From Aquila chrysaetos chrysaetos (lineage: Eukaryota > Chordata > Aves > Accipitriformes > Accipitridae), in assembly GCF_900496995.4 (NCBI RefSeq), contig NC_044004.1, forward strand, positions 50,374,224 to 50,438,223: a stretch of 64,000 nt of DNA. The letters are read 5' to 3'. Positions 40,101-50,127 of this stretch are shown in pieces. Each line of letters starts with the position of its first letter. The stretch's first letter is position 1. Below the pieces are notes generated by a model. That model saw nothing but the letters and a program-made list of their open reading frames with translations. It made no database searches and was not told the origin of the DNA. Made by a program: the position numbers and the translations under genes.

Positions 40101-43100
40101 ATGGTTACATGCCTTTCCTGCAGCTGAAATGAACCCTGATTTGCTAAGCCCCAAGCCGCAAGACAGTGCCACAACCAGGTCTGCACTGGCTTCATCTCCA
40201 TCCATCCATCCATCAAAGGAGCCTTTGCAGTGGTGCCACCTGAGAACATCTTGGGCTGAGGCGCTCTGTCTCTGCGAGGGACTACATAAGCATAACAGAA
40301 GTATCGGTGGTTCTTCCGTTACGGATGAGCGCATGCCCACGGACTGCCCAGACCTAGGAGAGTATGGATGTGTCTCAGAGTCATCTTTGTGTGCAAGACC
40401 TCCTCCCTTCTTCAGGCATTTGGCTGCAGCCCAGGAGGACCAGAGGAGATGCTCCTCCAGCAGCAGGTCAGAGTCATGTCATAACCCGAAGCTGCAAGCA
40501 ACGACTGCCCAGGGTAACACAATCCCGCTATGGTGATTTTAACCAGTTGTGCACGTAGCCATCCCTCCCACCACCATGCACAGGTAACACCACCCTGGTT
40601 CCTGCATCAACACGCTCAGAGAAGCCACGCTCGAGACAAAAACAAGAGCACCCTCAAAGCAAACAAAGCAATCAGCTGGGTTTGCACGGCTTGCAAAACC
40701 TGCCATCTGATCAAATCGCTCCTCAGGCCGGCTGTGCAGGGGTTTGGTAGCCAGAGAGAGGGCTATGCTCTTTGAGCAAGGCGCCCCAAGGCTCAGCTGC
40801 AGGCATCGAGGCGTTTATGAGACAAACAGATGTAGCACAACACATGGCCTACAGCCACAGGGGGTAAGAGAAATGCCAGCACCTACCTCAACCACCTGGC
40901 AGGGTTTATGGCTCTGCCAGAGATCCCGGTCACGGATGCCACGTGTTCCCTGACCTCAGTTTCCCCGCCTGCTTTCACACAGGCTTTCTAGCGCACATGC
41001 TTTCAGGATGACTCAGAAGCAATTGTTATTGGCACAGCCCAATCACACCAGGAGCATGCACCAGCCCCTCCAAGGAGGGGAAAATGCTCCACGCCCCTCA
41101 GGACGGATCGTCATAACTCCTCGTGGAGGGCAGCAGCGGGGCATGCTCCTGGCTTGGAGCACAGTTGGTCCAAGTCACCCAGCCAAGGAGACACCCTGAC
41201 ACATCAAGGAGCCCCCTGCCTCCACTCCCAGCCCTCATGAAGGCAGAAAGGAGACTCCAAGCACTGCCAGGGAAGCATCCTTGCCTCCAGTACAGACAAA
41301 GGGCTCTGCATAGCTGCTCCTCCATGAGTGGAAGGAGGTCCTAGCACTGCAAGTGGAAGATGCTGCTGGGAAATACATTGCTGAGTTTGAGTGCCACCAT
41401 CCTTCTGGCCTGCCCAGTGACCTCTGCTCTGCAGGGGAAGGGATCAGGTTCTAGAGGACTTTCAGCAGGCAACTTGGCGTTTCCTAAATGATCACTGCTC
41501 GACAGCATCATATCAGCTCTGCTGGGCCTCAACACCACCTCATGTGGCAGATGCAACCCCAAGCCACAGGCTGATAGGAGACACCAAGTGGCAACAGCCA
41601 TGAAAGTAAGTTCACAGGGTCAAAGCTAAAGCACATCTTGGTGTTCTCTTTCATTTTAAAGACAACAAAGCTCATCTGTGTGCTCACTTGCTTGTGGACC
41701 TTTTCTTTCCTCTAACTCCAGCAGGCATGCAGCATCACAGCAGGAAGCTCAGCATTAAGGAGAACTAAAGCCTCTTGTTCACCTCTTCCCTTTCCTCGAG
41801 AAACATAATTTGTTCCCAACTCGGTCAATTTAAAACACTAGTTCCCTGGGCTAGCCAACCCTAAAAACACTGAAAATTCAATGTAAGAATAAAACAGAGG
41901 ATGGGCCAACTCAACCACAGTCTCAACCTGGAGGTCACTGATGCCTATGCATAAGCTTGGCCATGGACCCCAAGAGCAAGGTCTTCTCTGAGCACCCATC
42001 CCTTCTTCTCTAAACTTTTTAATCAAGGAGTTGGAGTCAAATCTGTTGTGCAATGCACAGTTCCAGGTAACAAAACTGACACATGCAATAAAGCAAACAC
42101 AGGACACCCGCAGAATGTGGAAGTATCCCTCCCCAGTATGCTCAGACAACCTAATTCATTAGTTGCATCGAAAGGAAATCAATTTTTCTCCCTCCATTTT
42201 ATCTTTTTTTTGTCTTCTTTTTTTTTGCGATACGCACAGCTGCAGATACTGAATGCACACAAAGTATCAGAAGCCTGGTTTTTTAATTGCTTAGTAGAGC
42301 TACTTCCTTCCCAGATGGACAGCTCTCCCTCATTCACATTTGTTTTCTAGGGCCTGCTGTTGTCCTGCCTGCAAACCTGACTTCCAGGAGAGTGGCGAGG
42401 GGAAGGCTGCCTGAAGCCAGGTGGCTCCCACACATCATAAGCACACGTTAAGCAAGCTCCAATTACCTGCTTGCAGGCAAGGAGTCCTCCCTGGGAAATT
42501 GCAGCTTCAAGAGCTAACCTTGAAAGCCAAAAGACGTTAGAGCCAAACTGAAAATGAGGATTTCAGAGGCCCTTGCTATTAGCACCAAGAGAAGTTGCCC
42601 AGTTCCACTTACAAGAGGAACTTGCAACCCCAGATTTTCTATCCTACTCAACATCAAGGAACTGTGCCAAGACAGAATGAAGCTGACCTGGGAAACACCA
42701 GCCATCCCAGGCACAGACCTTGTTCTCACTTGAATATTGGGACCCAAGGCCGTACGTTGCATCCCTGAAGGGCCTTTGCAAGTACGCATGGCGTTTGAAC
42801 CAGGACTTGCAAAGATCTGACACCTTTTCAGAGTAAAAAGGTAAGTAGTTTTTCAGCTGGGCAGTCTCCTCCCATGCTCCTGAAAGCCCACCTTTGAACA
42901 GAAAAGGAAGAAAAAAAAGAACGGGAAGCACCTCCTAGTCAATGAATCCCTGCAGCAAACATCCCTATTGCAAATGTTTAATAGACAGCTGCGCACACAC
43001 TCACAGGGCTGTACCTGGACTGCTTTTTCGGCGGCGGTGGCGGTGGTGCAAACTCCACGCCATTACTCTTGTCTTTAGGGAACTCAAAGGAGAAAGACGA

Positions 43101-46100
43101 CGATTTGCTGATCCCGGTCTGACTCTCCAGCATCGGGCCGTCATCCACAAGGTCAGCACCAGCTCTTCCATTCTCAGCTCCCACTGCCCATGGGTGGGTT
43201 AAGAGCTCCTGCTCCTCCTCCTGCTCCTCCTCCTCCTCTATCCGGCACTGCTTGGTCCACGTTGGGATATAGTATTTCTGCCTCCTGTCATAGGATAAGC
43301 CTGCCAGGCCTCTGCTGGACTCCTCCACAGAGACCCCGTTGACCTGAGTGCATGGAAAAGGGGATGCCCCAAAGGCACCCGTATCAGTATAGCTCCTCGG
43401 CAGCAGCTGAACACCAGCTCCGTCATGGCTGTTGTCATCACCAAACCTTGCCACGTGGGAGCTGACCGGGGGCACACGGTTCCCCTCGCTGCCTGGCTGG
43501 CTGTTTTTGGACATCTTTGGGGGAATGGCTGGACTTTCAGTAACTGAGGTCTTGGCAGGAGCTGCCAGATGAAATCTTGGGCTGTTCTCACTTCCAGATG
43601 CTTGAAAAATCTCTCCAGGCTCCATGGCAGGTGATGAAGTCCCAAAATCGGGATGGGAAGTGGGGCTGATACATGGCCACTGAACTCCTACTGCCGAATC
43701 AGGGCTGCTGAGGAATATTGTCTTGTGATCATCCTCGGTGTGTGCCGTCATTATAGTTATCTTTGCCGCCACCTGGCCGGTGGAGTCCTGGTATTCCTTC
43801 TCACCACCCAACGCCCAGCCACCATCCCTCCACGTCCCATCAGCTTGCTCCTTGCCAGTGCTGCGGGCCAGCTTCTCCGCTTTTGCCTGCCCGCCGACAG
43901 CCTTCAGCTGCGCCTTCTTCCTCTTGGTGCTCTCGGCGTAGATGGGATCACTGTGGGCTGGCTCGGTGAGCCGAGGGCGCTGCGGCTCCACCAGAGCCTG
44001 CTGAGGGGTGCTCGAACCCTCAGGCCGGGAGCCTCCGGTGGCAGAGGGCTCTCCAGGGAGAAGCGAGTCCTCGTCCTCCTGGGACAAAGCAAAGGCAGCC
44101 GCCTTGCTGCTCCCTGTGCTCTCAGGGAGGGCAGCAGGCTCGGCGTGGAGAGCCAGCTTTTTCCTCTCTGAACACAGGGCATAGGGGAGAGGATCGCCCT
44201 GGTCTTTCGTGATGCAGAAGGCCACGTTCACCGCTTTGCGCTCCTCTTCGCCGAACTTGACCGCCCTGCCACTTGGCCTGGGAATCTCGGGAGCATCCCG
44301 CTGCCTCCATCCGCAGGGGGCAGGGCTCTCCTTCTCGCACCGGGCACCCTTCCCCTCCGCACAACGCGGCTCCCAGGAGATGGGGCGCTCCCTGCAGCAG
44401 TCCGTGATTGAACAGTACTCGCCCCCTTCGCTTTCAAAGCCAGAGGAGAAGTGACCGCAGTCAGCCTCCGAGGGGAGTGCTGCTCCTTCTCTGGCTTGGG
44501 AAGAAGGGTTTCTGCTGGAGTTCGTGGTGCTTCTGTCCCCCAAGGTGGACAGATTAGGGCAGGGGGCCCGATGCGGCAGGGCAAACTTGTCTTTGGCTCT
44601 GTCCTCCTGCTTGCCCACCTCACCCACAAGCACCAGGCTGTGGATGGAGACATTTCTCTCCACTCGACTCTCCAGGCTGCGCAGGCCCACCATGGAGTAG
44701 CTAGGAGGACAGCAAGACAAGCAGTCACTGGGTGGGTTGTGAAGGAATGGCTTTCTCACACCACCGTTGCCAAAATTGTCGAGGCAGATCCGCTGCGCTT
44801 CTCCTGATTTCAGAAAGAGTTGTTTGCCAGAAACCATGCCCCAGCTGACCTGCACGGGCCAAAGAGACAAGTGCACTGTCAGGATGTGCATATGCAAAAT
44901 CAAGGAGAAATTTAAAAAAAAAAAAAAAAAAGGAAAAAGCCCATCTCCACAGTAAAGCCCTCTGGCATTCACCATCTGTTTTGCTCTGTGCTCACCCCGC
45001 CCCACCAATAACCACTGCAAATCTTTTCTACTTAAACTACACTTGTCCTATTTCCTGGACCATTTACAATCCTTGCATTACCAACAATGGCAATGAACTG
45101 AAATAAGGCATTCTCCTTTCTCTTTCTACGGGTTCACTGCCAGAAACATGTCCAACCTGTCATCCTGCCTGTGAATCACCGTGCAATTAAAGATTCAGAG
45201 AGGGAAGGAATAGTTGCACCTCTCTGCTTATTTTCATTTCATTTCACACTGCTGCTCCGGAGTCGCATGCTCTGGAGCACAGACACAGACTATCACAGGC
45301 TACCCTGGGACAGCAGCTTGGCTATGCTCAGCAGTAGGGACTGAGGAGCAGGTGGGCAAACGTATCAGAAATCAATTAATCTGAGGGACATCTATCCTGC
45401 TTGCCAAAGGAGGAGTGGGAGAGGCAAAGAGTAACACGTGCCCGCAAAGCGACCTCCTGTCCCCAGGTGGCAGAACCCGCTCCCACAGTGCCAAACTCAG
45501 CCTGGGTCCAAATCTGCGTGCACAGATCAAACCCCACCAACGATGGCAGCCTGTGCTCACGTGCCCTTTACCCCTAGAAGAGAAGCAAGGGAGAACAATA
45601 GGAGGCTAAGAAGAGAGCCGGCAAGCCCTGACTCTCCTCTGGGGCAAGGGTGGGAGATATGAGCGCACCTATGCCACGGGCAAGGTGACAGCAGCCCACG
45701 CTTTGCTCTGCGTGGCTGGGGCAGTGCTGGTATCAATGGGTCAGGGAGAGGAGTGAACCACCCATCCCGACTGCAACTCAAACCACTGAGGCTTGCCTGT
45801 TTGCAGGCAGGCAGCAGTGCTACACCCAGAGGGCATTACTGCTCTGGCAAAGGTTGGGAGCCCAAGGAGCTGGGCTAGGAAGGCAGGGCACTTTCTTCCT
45901 CGCCCATGAAGACCATGGATCCAGTTAGCACTGACTGCAACCACACAGGACTTCTTTTCAGTATATCTTCCCAGGAAAATAACTTTAACCCGCATCCTCA
46001 TTTAAAATCCGGAAGTTCCTAAACAAACAACATATTTTTAAGTTCCTTTGCACATGCTTCATGAGTAACTGCTCATTCAGCTTCAGCCAAAGACACTTTG

Positions 46101-46566
46101 AGAAGCCAATATATGGCTTAAAAACCTGAGTCAAGACCAGAAGGAAGAACAAAGGGAAGGAAACCTTTTTAACAGATATTCCTAGCGCTCCTGAGGAGAG
46201 GTAAGTAACGGGAAGTCATGCTTTGACTGGATTAATCATTACCTGTGACAGATCTGCATTCATATTCACATCCGCCCACGCGTCAGAAACATCCGAGTTT
46301 ATCATAGTTGGCTTCACAGCAATTGTTGGCTTCGAGAAGGGGGATGTATTTACACTTTCGTCTTCCAACGTGGGGCTCTCAGGCTTGGTCCTAACTCCAT
46401 TCGGGAGCACGCCACGTGCTCCCACGTCTGAGGGTGTTTGCAGCCGATGGGAACTCTTTGGGTTGAAGCAGTTTTTGCAGGAGCCAGGCTTCCAAACGTG
46501 TTCCACAAAGTCACTGCACGCAGACATCTTCAAATCCTCGTGGCTCAGACTGAGAGCCCTCTGCAT
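25178..46566 (-). CDS. PRAG1: PRAG1 (pragmin, SGK223) pseudokinase scaffold, five coding exons
   Basis: A cytoplasmic PEAK-family pseudokinase that recruits CSK and Rho-pathway partners and dimerises with PEAK1. Coding exons are 46243-46566, 43015-44849, 33802-33959, 29686-30425 and 25178-26215. All junctions are GT-AG and in phase: 4095 bases, 1364 residues plus TGA (human about 1400). The start ATG 46566 was chosen because it puts 13 residues before the conserved MSACSDFVEH, as in human; an in-frame Met lies further upstream. Conserved parts are SKPTIAVKPTM, GGEYCSI (Tyr about 253), DPIYAESTKRKK (Tyr about 412), an acidic stretch before QELL, and PPPPPP. C-terminal pseudokinase: YAVK Lys 1019, HRDLCLEN (1140-1147), SNF at 1174-1176 in place of DFG, then the helical tail ending KLLQLL that mediates oligomerisation. 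No lesions seen. Confidence 0.96.
26216..29685 (-). other. PRAG1: PRAG1 intron 4 (between coding exons 4 and 5)
   Basis: GT at 29685-29684, AG at 26217-26216. It contains a T-rich run near 27148 and low-complexity segments. No internal gene or snRNA-like structure recognised. Confidence 0.85.
30426..33801 (-). other. PRAG1: PRAG1 intron 3
   Basis: Between the 53-codon exon (33802-33959) and the 740-base exon. Phase 1 junction completing an Arg codon. No nested gene recognised. Confidence 0.85.
36988..37004 (+). repeat. Poly-C tract (17 C)
   Basis: Uninterrupted C run in PRAG1 intron 2, G-rich on the transcribed RNA because the gene is on the minus strand. It is followed by an A/C-rich stretch. 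Confidence 0.9.
38582..38680 (+). repeat. AT-rich (TTTA)n-like low-complexity block
   Basis: Two clusters of TTTA/TTAT words separated by ACTCCACCCAGAG. Simple-sequence expansion. Confidence 0.8.
39355..39440 (+). mobile_element. Ancient interspersed repeat fragment, family uncertain
   Basis: The phrase GAACCGTGAGGATCATTTAGCCTGACCTGCTGCATGAGAGACACA follows the pattern 'ggaccatnatgatcatctagtctgacctcctgcata-aacaca' that recurs across reptile and bird genomes. The copy is too short and diverged to name. Confidence 0.45.
44850..46242 (-). other. PRAG1: PRAG1 intron 1 (between first two coding exons)
   Basis: Phase 0 intron, donor GTAATG at 46242 and acceptor TGCAG ending at 44850. An 18-base A run lies near 44913-44930. 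No nested gene recognised. Confidence 0.85.
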
Positions 46567-47395
46567 CTTCTGCACTGTCCTCCGCTGCTCATTTTGCATT
46601 TGCTCCCCAGAGCCGCTCTTAAAGATCACCTAGTTATCTGGAAAAGCACAACACTGCCTGATTAGTTTGGTTATGCCCCAAAATGGGAAGATTTTTAATA
46701 GGACAGGTGATAATTACACTTACTCTGCTTTCATCACAAAGGCTTATTGTTTACGAGGCTGTTTTCACAGCTTAGCTAAAGCCCACACAATCACTTAAAA
46801 AGCCTCAACTTCTAAGCATAGCTCTGTAATAAAGAAGACATCAAGCAAGCAGCATTCCTATGTGATTTAATTCCCTGTTTAATGAGCATGTATAACCAGC
46901 CTCGTGCAAGGTTTGGATCAAGGGTAAAGGAAAGAGGTCTTGGAAATAGCTGTTCACAGCCACACAAGGAGAGCCAGGCAGGAAAAATTCCTTCTCCGAA
47001 GTGGCATCCTCTCTCTGAAAATAAAAAAGCCTAGAGGTACAAGGACCAGAATCAGCGACTGTGTAACCAAGGGGACCGGCAACAACCTTCCTTCACCCCG
47101 AAGCACCACTGTGATTACTGCTGTGGTACACAAAGGCTTCTCTCCCACCCAGTGGAACAGAGAAAGGCAATCAGCAAGGCTGGGGCTGGCACTGATTTGA
47201 GCAAGTGGCTGGCAAAAAGCTCTTATCTGGTTTGCCAGGACCCACAAATAACAGTGTCAGCTCCCTGAAACGATTCATTGTCTGCAAGGGGAGAAACGTT
47301 TTGCTCTTGGATTACTTACAGACAAGGATGCCTTCCCATCTTCCTTCCCCAGGAGGAAATGCCCCAGGAACAAGACATTCCTGCATTCCTGTGCG

Positions 47396-47421
47396 CCCCC
47401 CCCCCCGCCCCCCCCCCCCCC
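47396..47421 (+). repeat. Poly-C tract (26 bases with one G)
   Basis: Eleven C, one G, fourteen C, within the PRAG1 upstream intron. The transcribed strand would be G-rich RNA. Confidence 0.9.
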
Positions 47422-49056
47422 GCCCCACACGGCCAGGTCTGATTGCACTCAGCCAGTCGCTACCTGGAGCTAACAACTTTGGAGATACTTCAGACGAGGA
47501 CTCCCACAAAGCTCAGTGGATTAGGGAAGAGAAAAATCAGAAAACGCAACTAGATGAGGAAAATTGCCGGCTAGCCGGCTCCTAGGGGTGTCAGGGCACA
47601 CAAGTCCCCCACATGGCTCCACAGAGTCCTTCCCCACCTAACCAGCTTCAGTTCATCATCTCCTGGCCAGCTGACCCCAGTGCAAACTGAGGCTCCTTTC
47701 CCGAGGGTCTCTGAGTGAACGGGCACTTTTACACCCCAATCCTGATGGCACAAGAGCCAAATTTACCAGCCTGATCCTTCAGCGCTTCCTCCACGCAGGC
47801 ATACTGCAACACCACCGTAGCTACGGACACCTTTGCACCTGCACGCACCTCTAAACACGCCTGCGCTTCAGTAAAGCCTCTTGCCTCTAGGCTCAGAGAT
47901 GCCCTGGCCAGCCTCTCCAACAGCCACCCTACTGCATGGTGAAAAGAAAAAATACTACTAAGAGCCTAGGTGGGACAAAGTGAAGGGGGGCGAGAGCCAC
48001 TGACCCATAACCATCATCTGAATTCAATGCCACCTTTGGGAAGGGAGTCTTTGATCGGCTAAAGCTTTAGTACCTGCAGACTCATTCTGTCTGGCATGCT
48101 GATAAATTAGGATCTGTTTCATGAAAGAACAGAATAAAGGGGAATATCAGTGGGACTCACTAATCAGATTGGTGCATGTCTCTCTTTTTAGGGAAAAGAC
48201 GGTTTTAGACAGGTTTTTCCATGGACTTCACAGAGTCCAAATTAACCAAAGGACAGCAAATCACTCTTGGACATACCCCCAACACCTTCAACGAGATTAA
48301 CGTTATTTGCAGGGAAAACATCTTTAAAAAATATTCTATTCTTTGCTTCCTTTCAGATCTAGCAAGCAGTGTCCGGCATCACCCAGAGTTGAACAAGTGT
48401 CCTGATGAGAGCCAGCAAAGAAAAAACGAAAAAATCAAAGGGAGGAAAGCAGGGACCAGAGCCAGAAAAAACTCTTCACTTCTGGTTTAATAACCGGTGC
48501 TGCCAACTGCCTTTTAAAGATCGGGATTTCCCTTTCTGCAGCTAAAGCAGCCGTTGTTTCTCGCTGACCAGAGCCCGGGGCAGGCGGCCCCGTGTCCGCA
48601 CGCCGGCGGGGCGGCCGGGACCCAGCCCGCACCAACCCACGCGGCGCCGCGCGGGGAAACCGGCCGGGCTCGGCCCCCGCCCCGGGCAAGCCGAAAGCCA
48701 GGAGCTGGGTCTGAGGCACCCCCGGAGCCCCCGCGCCTCCCGGGGCACCGGCGAGGACCCGGTATAAAGGCTACCTGTTACCTAGGCTAGAGATGCTAGG
48801 ATGCGGCACCAGGATGCTCCGGCGCAAGAGGAAACCCCCAACCCAAGCGGCTCTGGCTGCCGGACGGCCCCCCCCGGGCGCCGGGCGCCCACCGGGACCG
48901 GGAAAAGTTTACCGGGCAGGGCCCGCCGGGGCTCCCGGGGCGGGCGGCGGTGCCGGTCGGGACCGGGGCGCGCCCCGGGCCGGCTGCACGCACACACCCC
49001 ACCCCCCCCCCCCCCGCCACTCCCTCCCGCCCTCCGCCAGCGTGCTCGGTGGGCAC

Positions 49057-49090
49057 CGGCACGGCACGGCACGGCACGGCACGGCACGGC
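49057..49090 (+). repeat. (CGGCA)n pentanucleotide repeat, about 7 copies
   Basis: Perfect tandem CGGCA units inside the PRAG1 CpG island, followed directly by C-rich DNA. Confidence 0.95.
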
Positions 49091-49236
49091 CCCGCCGCCC
49101 CGGACCCCCGGCGGCCCCGCCCCGGCCCCGAGCGGCGGCGGGGTCCCTCCCAGCCCGGCTTTGTCCCGGGAGGCGGAGGCGCGGCGCCCGCCCCCGGCCC
49201 CGCTCCCCGCTCACCAGCCTCCCGCTGCCGCCGCGG

Positions 49237-49267
49237 CGGCTCGGCTCGGCTCGGCTCGGCTCGGCTC
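49237..49267 (+). repeat. (TCGGC)n pentanucleotide repeat, about 6 copies
   Basis: Perfect tandem units next to the candidate PRAG1 exon 1 donor. On the gene strand it reads GCCGA, likely in the 5'UTR or just upstream. Confidence 0.95.
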
Positions 49268-50105
49268 CCCTCCGCGCTGCGCTGCGCCCGGCCACGGCCG
49301 CCGCCGCCGCCACCGGGCGAGTGGCGAGCGGGGCCCCGCGTGGGCCGGGGGGCAGGGGCCGCCCCGCCCCGCCCCGCCTCCCGGCCCGCCCCCTCGGGGC
49401 ACGGCGTGGGCAGCAGCCCGGGCGGGGGCAGGGCGGCTCCCCCCCCCCCCCCCCGCACACGCGTGTCTCCCCCCCTTGCACAAAGCACACCCACTCGCTG
49501 CAGGGGCACACGCAACCCGCGGCGACGACACCCCCCATTCCCCCCCCCGGCAGCGCTCACGCAGACACGCACCGTCTCAGGGACATCCCCCGCGGGTACC
49601 ACCCCCTCGGGGGGATGCAGGCACCCACGCACCCCAGCAGCCCCGCACAGACGCCGTAGGGTCCTACACCACCCCCACCCCTTGCAGGGACACGGCCAGA
49701 GCACCCACACCCCTGCACCCCGACACCAGGTTTGGGGACGGTCCTGGACCCAGCTGGAAGATACTGGGAGCCAGAAAGCTCACTCATCCTCGCCGAGCTT
49801 GCCAGACAAGGACATGGTGAAGTTCAGCCCGAGGGGATGCTGTGGAAGGAAGAGAAGTTTGCAGAGACCGAAAGCAGGATTTGATCCTGCCGTGCAAAAA
49901 ATGCAGACAGCACCTCAGGAAAATCCCAAATCTCTGTTGGCCTGAGAGGCTGGGGGTCATTAAAAGGGAGCGGCATGAGGTTTTGCTCCCTGTAGCACCT
50001 GAGCTGTGCTTTAGGGCAGGCTGGAAAAGGAATGGTCTTCCCTCACGCTAGCCCTTGCTCTGTGGTGTCTCGTTTGGAGCACCTAAATTCTCCAAAACCA
50101 GGACA

Positions 50106-50127
50106 CCCCCCCCCCCCCCCCCCCCCC
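50106..50127 (+). repeat. Poly-C tract (22 C)
   Basis: Uninterrupted run of 22 C upstream of PRAG1; the minus strand is potentially G-quadruplex forming. Confidence 0.9.

Larger units (their letters stand above)
33960..43014 (-). other. PRAG1: PRAG1 intron 2 (about 9 kb)
   Basis: The largest coding intron. It contains a MIR-like scrap near 34400-34440, a poly-C run at 36988-37004, an AT-rich (TTTA)-type block at 38582-38680 and an ancient interspersed repeat at about 39355-39440. Open frames inside it have no family signature. Confidence 0.85.
46567..49215 (-). other. PRAG1: PRAG1 5' leader and first intron(s)
   Basis: The coding exon probably starts at an acceptor near 46633 (AACTAG before GTGATC), giving a short leader before the ATG. 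The rest is intronic, with a C/G tract at 47396-47421 and GC content rising sharply beyond 48.5 kb. A further possible donor (AG|GTAACA) near 48783 may mark an alternative untranslated exon. Confidence 0.5.
48540..49460 (-). promoter_or_regulatory. PRAG1: CpG-island promoter of PRAG1 with candidate non-coding exon 1
   Basis: About 0.9 kb of very high GC and CpG content, without TATA on the gene strand. A plausible exon 1 ends at 49215 with donor GTGAGC on the minus strand, just after the (GGCTC)-type repeat, so the repeat would lie in the 5'UTR or core promoter. Long open frames on both strands here are compositional. The placement of exon 1 is inferred from the donor and the island only. Confidence 0.6.

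Noticed and set aside
48796-49945. Several 200-340 codon frames on both strands in the PRAG1 island
   Set aside because: Overlapping frames on both strands, low-complexity Pro/Arg/Gly/Ala content and pentanucleotide repeats; typical CpG-island artefacts.
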